A stretch of 9,829 nucleotides of DNA from Gammaproteobacteria bacterium (GTDB taxonomy: Bacteria; Pseudomonadota; Gammaproteobacteria; S012-40), in the NCBI GenBank assembly GCA_026982215.1, contig JALSHN010000368.1, positions 1-9,829 on the forward strand, in the 5' to 3' direction. Both the position numbers and the translations under genes were made by a program. Below the pieces are notes generated by a model. That model saw only the letters and a program-made list of their open reading frames with translations. It had not been told where the DNA came from and did no database searches. This document shows, piece after piece, positions 1-6,376 of this stretch (the stretch's first letter is position 1; each line of letters opens with the position of its first letter).

Positions 1-985
1 GGGAGGACGTGGCCACCGCGGGTGTCCCATTCTCGGTGACGGCAGTCTCCGCTACATCGGGACCGGTAGGTTTCTCTTCGGATTGAGCCGGCGAGACTCG
101 GGGGTCTTGCTCGGCGGCATGTTCGCCGCTCGATGCCGGCGCTTCCGGCGCTTCGACATCGGCATCCGCCCCCTGGGCGGATTCCGCCGCCGGCGGCGAG
201 TCCTCGCCTCCCAGGGGCTCGATGGTGAGCTCGCAGTCGCCGTCCACCCATTCGAATACCTCCATCACCCGTTCCCTGGGGGCATCGGTGTGCAGCTCCA
301 GGGTCCAGGTGAGGTAGGGCACCTCCGGGTCCATGGCCTCCAGCTCGGGCAGACGACTGTCGTCGCAGTGCACCGTCACCTCGCCGAGAAACCCCAGCTC
401 ACGGAACATCCGCACCGGGTCGTTGCCGGTTTTCAAGAGGTGTTCGAAGGGATGGAAATGGATCCGCCAACCCGCTGCTCCGGCGGAGGCCTCATCCGTC
501 GCTTCACTCTCCACTGGATCCGTTGGGGGAGACTGAGTCTCATCGGCCGCTTCCTCTCCATGGGCTGAGGCAGTCCCTTGACCTCCGGCAGCGCCCTCGC
601 CGTTCAGTAACGCCTCCAGGGCCTTTTGCACCTCGTCCACCCGCCCCTGTTCCACAGTGGTGCCCTGCTGGGCGGCCTCGAGCATCTCCCGCAGCAGATC
701 CACCGAGTTGAGCAGCAGATTGACCGCCTCCTGGGTGACCTCGCGCTCACCTTCGCGCATCTGGTCCAGCAGGGTCTCCATCACATGGGTGAACTCGGCG
801 ATCTGGGCGAAACCGAAGGTGGCACTCCCCCCCTTGATGGAATGAGCGGCGCGGAAGATGGCGTGGATGGCATCATGGTCGACGGCCCCCGTGTCCAGCC
901 CCAACAGGGCCGCCTCCATGCTGTCCAGCCCTTCCAGGCTTTCCTCGAAGAAGGCTTGATAGAACTGGGAGACGTCGATATCCAT
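1..985 (-). CDS. cheA: Chemotaxis histidine kinase CheA, N-terminal part (cut by window edge)
   Basis: CheA autophosphorylates and passes phosphate to CheY, setting flagellar (or pilus) behaviour in response to chemoreceptors. About 328 N-terminal residues are visible. Residues 1-110 are an Hpt (P1) domain with the motif AAHSIKGGSATFGF; His48 is the phosphorylated histidine, at the same number as in E. coli CheA. Residues about 165-245 (GWRIHFHPFEHLL, then ELGFLGEVTV and LTWTLELHTD) look like the P2 response-regulator-binding domain. After that comes a low-complexity Glu/Ala/Pro-rich linker that runs off the window. The dimerisation, kinase and CheW-like domains are not visible here. The ATG lies 4 nt after the cheY stop, so the two are very likely cotranscribed and translationally coupled; there is no strong Shine-Dalgarno of its own. 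The identification is firm from the Hpt motif plus gene order. Confidence 0.95.
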   Translation of the reverse strand, partial: MDIDVSQFYQAFFEESLEGLDSMEAALLGLDTGAVDHDAIHAIFRAAHSIKGGSATFGFAQIAEFTHVMETLLDQMREGEREVTQEAVNLLLNSVDLLREMLEAAQQGTTVEQGRVDEVQKALEALLNGEGAAGGQGTASAHGEEAADETQSPPTDPVESEATDEASAGAAGWRIHFHPFEHLLKTGNDPVRMFRELGFLGEVTVHCDDSRLPELEAMDPEVPYLTWTLELHTDAPRERVMEVFEWVDGDCELTIEPLGGEDSPPAAESAQGADADVEAPEAPASSGEHAAEQDPRVSPAQSEEKPTGPDVAETAVTENGTPAVATSS

Positions 986-989
986 GGCT

Positions 990-1352
990 TCAACCCAGGA
1001 CGCGGTTGATGGTGTTGAGGAATTGCTCGGGGCTGAACGGCTTGACGATCCAGCCGGTGGCCCCGGCCTGCTTACCGGCCATCTTTTTGTCGCCGGCCGA
1101 TTCGGTGGTGAGCACCAGGATGGGAGTGAAGCGGTAATCGGGCAGCTTGCGCAGCTCCTTGACCAAGGTGATGCCATCCATGCGCGGCATGTTGACGTCG
1201 GTCACCACCAGGTCCACCTTGCCACCGCGGGCCTTGTCCAGCGCCTCTTGGCCGTCGGCGGCCTCCACCACCTCGTGCCCGGCGCTCTTCAGGGTGAAGG
1301 TCACCATCTGCCGCATGGACACCGAGTCATCCACAGCCAGTATCTTCGCCAT
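990..1352 (-). CDS. cheY: Single-domain response regulator CheY
   Basis: This is a 120-residue stand-alone receiver domain, the usual CheY length. It would accept phosphate from CheA and signal to the motor. The acidic pair is Asp8-Asp9 (ILAVDDS), the phospho-acceptor is Asp52 (VVTDVNMPRMDG), the conserved Thr is at 82 and the Lys at 104 (IVKPF). The usual switch aromatic position near 101 is Trp. No DNA-binding or other output domain is present. The start has GGAG a few bases upstream, overlapping the 12-nt gap after the STAS gene. It sits between a STAS gene and cheA, an order seen in several gammaproteobacterial chemotaxis clusters, so its partner is almost surely the adjacent CheA. Whether it drives a flagellum or another output cannot be told from this window. 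Confidence 0.95.
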   Translation of the reverse strand: MAKILAVDDSVSMRQMVTFTLKSAGHEVVEAADGQEALDKARGGKVDLVVTDVNMPRMDGITLVKELRKLPDYRFTPILVLTTESAGDKKMAGKQAGATGWIVKPFSPEQFLNTINRVLG

Positions 1353-1364
1353 AACTCCGTCCTC

Positions 1365-1670
1365 TCATTGATTGCCTTGCAAGCCCAACCCCTGCGCCAG
1401 ACCCAGCCGTTGCGCAGCATCCACCACCGCCGGGGATACCCCGCTCCAACTCACCGGCAACCCACGCGCCTTGGCGGCCCGGTGATAGGCATACACCGTC
1501 TGCAATACGGCGGTGTCCATCCGCTCGCAACGACGAGCGCGGAATTCCACTGGTTGCCCGACCGCCAGGGCCTGGCACAGATGGCGGTGGAGTTCGCCCA
1601 CGCTGCTGATGTCGGCGACCGCATCGAAGGTCACCACCAGGGTCTTGGTGGCTGATGCCTGCTCTGTCAT
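1365..1670 (-). CDS. STAS-domain protein (MlaB/anti-anti-sigma-like) of the chemotaxis operon
   Basis: This is a 101-residue protein made of one STAS domain of the MlaB-like kind. The visible features are a first strand around TLVVTFDAVADISSV, the loop ERMDTAVLQTVYAYHRAAKARG in two parts (Asp52-Thr53, then the helix), and the closing LPVSWSGVSPAVVDAAQRLGL strand and helix. In SpoIIAA-type STAS proteins the residue after the Asp is the phosphorylated serine; here it is Thr53. The ATG has GGAG 7 nt upstream. It is the first gene of the operon, followed 12 nt later by cheY. STAS proteins bind nucleotides or partner proteins. Placement before cheY-cheA suggests it tunes this signalling pathway, but the partner is not known. 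The domain assignment is good; the function is inferred. Confidence 0.85.
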   Translation of the reverse strand: MTEQASATKTLVVTFDAVADISSVGELHRHLCQALAVGQPVEFRARRCERMDTAVLQTVYAYHRAAKARGLPVSWSGVSPAVVDAAQRLGLAQGLGLQGNQ

Positions 1671-1709
1671 GTCACACTCCGGGGCCGTTGTCAGGGCCGT
1701 TCCGGCGTG

Positions 1710-1737
1710 TTAACGACAGGGGCGGAGAAAATCTTTA
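1710..1737 (-). promoter_or_regulatory. Weak candidate sigma28 (FliA)-like promoter for the STAS-cheY-cheA operon
   Basis: On the minus strand TAAA (1737-1734) is followed after 16 nt by GTCGTTAA (1717-1710), which matches 6 of 8 positions of the FliA -10 element GCCGATAA. The usual gap after TAAA is 15 nt, so the spacing is one off. Initiation would fall near 1700, about 30 nt before the STAS ATG. FliA control is common for chemotaxis genes, but the match is partial. Confidence 0.25.
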
Positions 1738-1747
1738 AAGGGAAGGG

Positions 1748-1789
1748 AAAAACAGTGCTGGAGAGGCCCGCACCAGTCGGGTACGGGCC
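1748..1789 (-). terminator. Hairpin terminator after ispH
   Basis: An inverted repeat GGCCCG (1765-1770) / CGGGCC (1784-1789), extended inward by ACC/GGT after one mismatch, begins 8 nt downstream of the ispH stop. On the minus strand a run of five T (1752-1748) follows after 12 nt. The stem is good but the T-run is distant, so termination may be partly Rho-dependent. It separates the argJ-ispH unit from the chemotaxis operon. Confidence 0.6.
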
Positions 1790-1796
1790 AGAGGAA

Positions 1797-2729
1797 TCAG
1801 GCTTGGAGGGCGCGGGGAAGGGGGAAGACCACCGTCTCCGGCTCACCGGGTAACTCACGCACCGACTCGGCCCCCAGTGCGCGCAAGCGGTCCACCACCT
1901 CCTGCACCAATACCTCGGGCGCCGAGGCACCGGCGGTGACCCCCACCACCTTGGCGTCCCCCAACCAGGTCGGGTCGATCTGTTCCGCCCCATCGATGAG
2001 GCGGGCCGGCGTGCCCAGACTCTCGGAGACCTCGCGCAGCCGATTGGAATTGGAGCTGTTGCGGGAACCCACCACCAGCAGCCGGTCACAGGCCCGGGCC
2101 AGGCGCTTCACCGCCTGCTGGCGATTCTGGGTGGCATAGCAGATGTCGTCCTTCTTGGGCCCCTGCAGGGCGGGGAAGCGCCGGCGCAGGGCCTCGATCA
2201 CCTCGCGGGTGTCGTCCAGCGACAGGGTGGTCTGGGTGACGTAGGCCACCCGCTGGGGATCGGCCACCTCCAGCTTCTCCACGTCTTGGGGGGTCTCCAC
2301 CAGATGGATGACTCCCTCACCGGGCGCGACCTGGCCCAGAGTGCCCTCCACCTCCGGGTGGCCGGCATGGCCGATGAGCACCACTTCGTCACCGGCGCGC
2401 AAATGACGCTTCACTTCCATGTGTACCTTGGTCACCAGGGGACAGGTGGCATCGAACACCGTCAGGCCGCGGCGGGCCGCCTCCGCGTGCACCGCCCGCG
2501 AGACCCCGTGGGCGCTGAAGATCACTGTGGCCCCTTGCGGCACCTCGTCCAGCTCTTCCACGAACACCGCGCCCTTGCCGCGCAGGTCTTCCACCACGAA
2601 GCGGTTGTGGACCACCTCGTGGCGCACGTAGATGGGCGCCCCGAACTGGGCCAGCGCCCGCTCGACGATATCGATGGCGCGGTCCACCCCGGCGCAAAAA
2701 CCGCGGGGATTGGCGAGCAGGATTTCCAT
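1797..2729 (-). CDS. ispH: 4-hydroxy-3-methylbut-2-enyl diphosphate reductase (IspH/LytB)
   Basis: IspH is the last enzyme of the MEP isoprenoid pathway. It reduces HMBPP to isopentenyl and dimethylallyl diphosphate with an iron-sulfur cluster in the cytoplasm. The 310-residue length is standard. All signature residues are present at the E. coli numbers: cluster ligands Cys12 (NPRGFCAGV), Cys96 (DATCPLV) and Cys197 (DDICYAT); substrate-contacting His41, His74 (SAHGVS), His124 and catalytic Glu126 (GHAGHPEVEG); and Thr167. The ATG is preceded by GGAGA about 7 nt upstream. The gene begins 21 nt after the argJ stop on the same strand, so it is probably read from the argJ promoter. A hairpin follows the stop. 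Nothing is broken or missing. Confidence 0.97.
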   Translation of the reverse strand: MEILLANPRGFCAGVDRAIDIVERALAQFGAPIYVRHEVVHNRFVVEDLRGKGAVFVEELDEVPQGATVIFSAHGVSRAVHAEAARRGLTVFDATCPLVTKVHMEVKRHLRAGDEVVLIGHAGHPEVEGTLGQVAPGEGVIHLVETPQDVEKLEVADPQRVAYVTQTTLSLDDTREVIEALRRRFPALQGPKKDDICYATQNRQQAVKRLARACDRLLVVGSRNSSNSNRLREVSESLGTPARLIDGAEQIDPTWLGDAKVVGVTAGASAPEVLVQEVVDRLRALGAESVRELPGEPETVVFPLPRALQA

Positions 2730-2750
2730 GCGTGTCTCCTTCGAAAAGTG

Positions 2751-3953
2751 TCACGTTCGGTATTCGGCGTTGATACGCACGTAGTCGTAGGACAGATCAC
2801 AGGTCCATAGGTCGGCCTCGGCCTCCCCCTGCCCCAGATCCACCCGAATGGTGACCTCCGGTCGCGACATCACCCGCTGACCGTCTTCCTCGCGGTAGTC
2901 CTCGGCCCGCTCCCCGGCGCGGACGATACAGACTTCATCCAGGAAGATGGTCACCCGGTCCAAGAGCAACGTCTCCACCGGCGCCCGCCCCACCGCCGCC
3001 AGGATCCGCCCCCAGTTGGGGTCGCCGGCGAACAGGGCCGTCTTCACCAGCGGCGAGTGGGCGATGGTGTAGGCCACCGCCAGACAATCCGCTTCGCTGG
3101 CACCACCTTCCACACGCACGGTGACGAAGCGGCTCGCCCCCTCACCGTCGCGGACGATGGCCTGCGCCAGCTCCTGCGCCAGAGAGGTGAGCGCCGCCTC
3201 CAGCCGCGGCCACTCGTGTTCAGCCACCACCACCCGGCCGGTGGCCGCCAGCACACAGGCATCGTTGGTGGAGGTATCCCCGTCCACGGTGATGCGATTG
3301 AACGAGACATCCGCCGCCCGTTGCAACATCGCCTGCAGGCGCTCGCGGGGCACGGCGGCATCGGTGGCCAGATAGGCCAGCATGGTGGCCATGTCCGGGC
3401 GGATCATCCCCGAACCCTTGGCAATACCGGTGAGGGTGACCGGCCCGGCCTGCAACTCGATCCGCCGCCAGGTCCCCTTAGGCACGGTATCGGTGGTCAT
3501 GATGGCCCGGGCGGCCGCCGACCAGCCGTCCTCGCGCAAGCCGGCCCAGGCGCGCTCCACCGCCGGCAGCAAGCGCTCCAGATCCAGATACTCGCCGATC
3601 ACCCCAGTGGAAAAAGGCAACACCGCCTGTTCGGCCACCCCAGCGAGCCCGGCCAGACGGGCACAGACCCGGCGGGCATCCGCCAGCCCCCGCTCCCCGG
3701 TTCCGGCATTGGCGTTACCAGCGTTCACCACCAGATAACGCGGCGCGGTCTGGGCGAGGTGTTCGCGGGCCACTTGCACTGGCGCGGCACAAAAGCGATT
3801 GCGGGTGAACACCGCGGCCACCGTACTTCCCGGCGCCAGCTGCATCACCATCACATCGTCCCGCTCGCCCCGGGCCAGCCCGGCCCGCGCCACCCCGAGG
3901 CGCACCCCGGTGATCACCGGCAGTGCCTCCGGGGCCGACAGCCCCACCGCCAT
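2751..3953 (-). CDS. argJ: Bifunctional glutamate N-acetyltransferase / amino-acid acetyltransferase (ArgJ)
   Basis: ArgJ transfers the acetyl group from N-acetylornithine to glutamate (and in bifunctional forms also uses acetyl-CoA), recycling acetyl in arginine biosynthesis. With the start at 3953 the protein has 400 residues, the normal family size. It opens with MAVGLSAPEALPVITGVRLG, the typical ArgJ N-terminus. The oxyanion-hole pair is Thr116-Gly117 (FSTGVIG). The self-cleavage site is Ala189-Thr190 in the motif RPDMATMLAYLATDA; Thr190 becomes the N-terminal nucleophile of the beta chain. The C-terminus INAEYRT is also typical. The frame is open back to an ATG at 4070, but those 39 residues are not ArgJ-like and a sigma70-type promoter lies inside them, so 3953 is preferred. 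The Shine-Dalgarno (GAGG) is modest. ispH follows after 21 nt. Confidence 0.96.
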   Translation of the reverse strand: MAVGLSAPEALPVITGVRLGVARAGLARGERDDVMVMQLAPGSTVAAVFTRNRFCAAPVQVAREHLAQTAPRYLVVNAGNANAGTGERGLADARRVCARLAGLAGVAEQAVLPFSTGVIGEYLDLERLLPAVERAWAGLREDGWSAAARAIMTTDTVPKGTWRRIELQAGPVTLTGIAKGSGMIRPDMATMLAYLATDAAVPRERLQAMLQRAADVSFNRITVDGDTSTNDACVLAATGRVVVAEHEWPRLEAALTSLAQELAQAIVRDGEGASRFVTVRVEGGASEADCLAVAYTIAHSPLVKTALFAGDPNWGRILAAVGRAPVETLLLDRVTIFLDEVCIVRAGERAEDYREEDGQRVMSRPEVTIRVDLGQGEAEADLWTCDLSYDYVRINAEYRT

Positions 3954-3987
3954 CTCTCGAACCTCGATCCCGATAATTGAAGTGGGG

Positions 3988-4016
3988 ATTATCCTCCGCC
4001 CCCCGTCGCACCTCAA
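3988..4016 (-). promoter_or_regulatory. Sigma70-type promoter for argJ (-ispH)
   Basis: On the minus strand TTGAGG (4016-4011) and GATAAT (3993-3988) are separated by exactly 17 nt. The -35 matches 4 of 6 and the -10 matches 5 of 6 consensus bases. Initiation would fall near 3981, giving a leader of about 28 nt before the ATG at 3953. This independently supports that start over the upstream one. Confidence 0.65.
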
Positions 4017-4020
4017 GCCG

Positions 4021-4073
4021 GTTGTCGAAAAAGACAACACACCAACCGATAAACCACGACGAAAAAACACAAC
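4021..4073. promoter_or_regulatory. Inverted repeat plus degenerate copy, candidate activator site
   Basis: GTTGTC (4021-4026) and GACAAC (4033-4038) form a perfect 6-bp inverted repeat around GAAAAA. A related block, CGAAAAA followed by CACAAC (4060-4073), lies 34 nt further on, about three helical turns. The first site is centred about 97 nt before the predicted sigma54 start at about 4127, a usual distance for an enhancer-binding-protein site. The repeat is seen directly; its role as an activator site is inferred. Confidence 0.4.
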
Positions 4074-4100
4074 CTATTGAAATGAAAACAATAAAAATCA

Positions 4101-4116
4101 TGGCTCGCATATTGCT
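4101..4116 (+). promoter_or_regulatory. Sigma54 (RpoN) -24/-12 promoter for the PEP-CTERM gene
   Basis: The sequence TGGCTCGCATATTGCT fits the RpoN consensus TGGCAC-N5-TTGCW with one mismatch inside it. The invariant GG (4102-4103) and GC (4114-4115) are exactly 10 nt apart. Initiation would be near 4127-4129, about 33 nt before the ATG at 4161. It sits in the AT-rich divergent region with a candidate activator site at the right distance upstream. RpoN control of PEP-CTERM genes through PrsK/PrsR is known in other proteobacteria, which supports the call. Confidence 0.65.
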
Positions 4117-4160
4117 GACGCAGAGGCAGAACAAAATTTCCAACCAGGGGGCTCCAAAAC

Positions 4161-5621
4161 ATGAAACGCACATTGCTCGGTGCCGCCATCGCGGCCACCC
4201 TTGCCGCGGGCAGTGCCCAGGCCGTAGTCTTCGACCTCTACAACGACATCAACGGTTACAGCGGCCTGGGAGATGAACTGGCCGGCGCCCTGGTGGCACC
4301 GGGCAGCGGCATCTATATCGTGCCTGACAGCGCCGAATATGTCGGTAATTTTGACGGATCCAGCCCTCCCCCTCGTGACGGGGAATTCTTCTTCATCGGG
4401 GAGGGCGATGTCCCCTTCGATGGCCTCCCCGAGGATGGTTTCGAAATCCCACCTCCCGATGGAAACGGTGAATTCCCCCCGATGCCGGACGGTTACGGCT
4501 CCGCCGCCTTCTTCTACAACCTCGATTTCGGCGACGGAATCACCCTCCCCGACGGCGTGCTGCTGACCTCCGGCTATGCCGATCCACCCCTCAGCAACAC
4601 CGACAGCGGTTTCACCGGTTTCGCCAGTGGCCTGGGGGACGCCGGGCTCGACGCATTGCTCGGCGCCGCCGGCTTCATGGATACGACCTGGGATTCCACC
4701 GTGCTGAGCTTCGACTTCACCGTCGATCCCGGTGTCAACGCCATCAGCCTCGATTTCATCTTCGGCTCGGAGGAATACCCTGAATTCGCCGACGCCTTCC
4801 CCGACATCGCCGCCATCTTCGTCGATGGAGTGAACTATGCCGGCTTCGCCGACGGCAGCCTACTCAGCGTCCGCACCAGCAGCATCACCGAGGGCAACTT
4901 CCTCGACAACACCGCCGGCGACTATCCCATCGAATACGACGGCCTCACCGTGCCCCTCACCGCCGTGGGCCTGCTGGACCCCGACCAGGTGGTGCACAAC
5001 ATCAAGATCGCCATCTCCGACACCAACGATCCGGTGCTCGACTCGGGCATCTTCGTCGCCAACATGACCGGCCTCATGCTCCCGGGCACCTCCCCCGATG
5101 ACCCCATCATGCCCATCGAGGGGGATGACCCCAGTGACGGCTTCGATTTCATCATCGACGTCGGCGATGCCGGCGTGGGCATCGATCCCACCCAGCCCAT
5201 CTTCATCGACCCGGTGGTGGCCGTGGGCTACATCTATGAGAGCAGCGGGCCGAATTTCGCCACCGTACTGCTGCCCGATCTCCCCTTCGGGGACGATCTC
5301 TACAACGTCTACGGCTGGAACGGTTCCAGCTTCGACTTTCTCGGCATCGCCATCGCCGGCAGCACTTTCAATCTGCTGGACTACGATCCCGCCGGCTACG
5401 CCACTTTCATGATCGATGGCATCGAGCTCGGCAACATGCTCGACCCTGCCGACCCCTATGCCTTCGTCACCGGACTCACCTTCGTCGGCGGCGGCAGCGG
5501 CATCGGTTTGAAAATGACCCCGATCACCCAGGACTACAATCCCGTGCCTGCTCCCGCCGTTCCGGCCTTGTTGCTGCTGGGGCTGGGCGGACTGGCCTGG
5601 GCCCGCCGTCGCCGCGCTTGA
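4161..5621 (+). CDS. Secreted choice-of-anchor L protein with PEP-CTERM sorting tail
   Basis: This is a 486-residue exported surface protein. Residues 1-21 are a signal peptide (MKRTLLGAAIAATLAAGSAQA, cut after Ala-Gln-Ala). Residues about 60-112 are rich in Pro, Gly and Asp. Residues about 115-305 match the choice-of-anchor L domain: FIFGSEEYPEF (199-209), a DG-rich stretch, and the closing ISDTNDPVLDSGIFVANM. Residues about 340-455 form a second beta-rich domain starting DPVVAVGYIYE. The C-terminus is a PEP-CTERM signal of the VPAPA type (462-466), then a hydrophobic helix and ARRRRA, which an exosortase would remove on export. No cysteine is seen in the whole protein. It is acidic throughout. 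A sigma54 promoter lies 45 nt upstream and a GGGGG ribosome site precedes the ATG. No exosortase gene is in this window. The molecular role is unknown; a matrix or cell-surface role is inferred from the family. Confidence 0.9.
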   Translation: MKRTLLGAAIAATLAAGSAQAVVFDLYNDINGYSGLGDELAGALVAPGSGIYIVPDSAEYVGNFDGSSPPPRDGEFFFIGEGDVPFDGLPEDGFEIPPPDGNGEFPPMPDGYGSAAFFYNLDFGDGITLPDGVLLTSGYADPPLSNTDSGFTGFASGLGDAGLDALLGAAGFMDTTWDSTVLSFDFTVDPGVNAISLDFIFGSEEYPEFADAFPDIAAIFVDGVNYAGFADGSLLSVRTSSITEGNFLDNTAGDYPIEYDGLTVPLTAVGLLDPDQVVHNIKIAISDTNDPVLDSGIFVANMTGLMLPGTSPDDPIMPIEGDDPSDGFDFIIDVGDAGVGIDPTQPIFIDPVVAVGYIYESSGPNFATVLLPDLPFGDDLYNVYGWNGSSFDFLGIAIAGSTFNLLDYDPAGYATFMIDGIELGNMLDPADPYAFVTGLTFVGGGSGIGLKMTPITQDYNPVPAPAVPALLLLGLGGLAWARRRRA

Positions 5622-5646
5622 GATCTCAGGCCCAGGCCCCGCTGGA

Positions 5647-5673
5647 CGGCCATGCCGCAAAACGGCATGGCCG
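5647..5673 (+). terminator. Strong hairpin after the PEP-CTERM gene
   Basis: A perfect 11-bp inverted repeat, CGGCCATGCCG (5647-5657) and CGGCATGGCCG (5663-5673), closes a CAAAA loop 25 nt after the stop codon. It is followed by CTCCCGTTTA, so there is no real T-run. It may be a weak terminator or an mRNA 3'-end stabiliser that limits reading into the next gene. The rest of 5622-5748 holds no other recognisable element. Confidence 0.55.
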
Positions 5674-5748
5674 CTCCCGTTTACCGGCTGCCCGTCTCCT
5701 GACGCCCATCAACCCGAACCAAGTGCTCCATTCCCGAGGACACCGCGC

Positions 5749-6366
5749 ATGCCTCGACCCACCGCCTTCATCAGTACCCTCGTGCTCCTGCTCAGCCTAT
5801 CGAGCCCCGTCCTTCAGGCCGCCGATGCCAAAGGCGCCTTCGCCCTGCGGGGACCGGGAGCACTGAATTGTGCCGATTTCGTCCAGGCCCGGAAGCAAAA
5901 AGACGGCGGACGTGACTTCCTCCTGTGGGTGGACGGCTACTTGAGCGCGCTCAACCTCACCAGTCGCGACACCTTCGATCTACTGCCCTGGGGAAATGAG
6001 TCCTACCTTGCCCTACTGCTGGAAGGGCATTGCAAACGCCACCCCAAACAACCCTTCCACATCGCGGTCAACAAGCTGCTGGAAGGATTGAGCGAATGGC
6101 GGATCCGCCAACGCTCACCTCAGATCGAGGCCCGGCGCAGCGGAGCCAAGGTATTGATTTATCAAGAAACCCTGCGACGTTTACAGGCGCGTCTGAAGGA
6201 GATGAGCCTCTACCGGGGCCGTGAACACGGCCGCTACGATAACGCCACCGCCGAGGCCGTGGAGCGCTTCCAGCGCCAGCGCGGCCTGCCTGCCACCGGC
6301 CTGCCGGACAACATGACCCTGCACGTCCTGTTCCTCGAACGAGACACCTCGAAGAAATCGCAATAG
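5749..6366 (+). CDS. Secreted HdeA-like / peptidoglycan-binding domain protein
   Basis: This is a 205-residue protein with a signal peptide (residues 1-24, cut near LQA-AD). Residues about 38-118 resemble the HdeA-like fold: Cys41 (ALNCADF), WVDGYLSALN (60-69) and Cys95 (EGHCKRHP), with the two cysteines likely joined in the periplasm. Residues about 140-197 resemble a PG_binding_1 domain: LQARLKEMSLYRG, then DNATAEAVERFQRQRGLPATG, the usual repeat that binds cell-wall peptidoglycan. The start has GAGGA about 9 nt upstream. It lies 127 nt after the PEP-CTERM gene on the same strand and ends 10 nt before the convergent PilZ gene. It could be a periplasmic wall-associated factor. The exact role is not known; the fusion of these two domains is the noteworthy point. 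Confidence 0.8.
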   Translation: MPRPTAFISTLVLLLSLSSPVLQAADAKGAFALRGPGALNCADFVQARKQKDGGRDFLLWVDGYLSALNLTSRDTFDLLPWGNESYLALLLEGHCKRHPKQPFHIAVNKLLEGLSEWRIRQRSPQIEARRSGAKVLIYQETLRRLQARLKEMSLYRGREHGRYDNATAEAVERFQRQRGLPATGLPDNMTLHVLFLERDTSKKSQ

Positions 6367-6376
6367 GACATCGCCT

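Noticed and set aside
3057..3980. A 307-codon open frame on the plus strand opposite argJ
   Set aside because: Low-complexity Gly/His/Arg-rich translation with no recognisable motif; ArgJ on the other strand is complete.
3954..4070. N-terminal extension of ArgJ to an ATG at 4070
   Set aside because: The added 39 residues are not ArgJ-like, and the extension would contain the sigma70-type promoter; MAVGLSAPEA at 3953 is the typical family start.
4860..5660. A 266-codon minus-strand frame opposite the PEP-CTERM gene
   Set aside because: Gly/Asp/Val/His-rich shadow with no domain; the plus strand has a signal peptide, a recognised domain and a sorting tail.
5647..5673. The 11-bp inverted repeat as an operator or attachment site
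   Set aside because: Its position just after a stop codon with a 5-nt loop fits an RNA hairpin better; no partner repeat was noticed elsewhere in the window.
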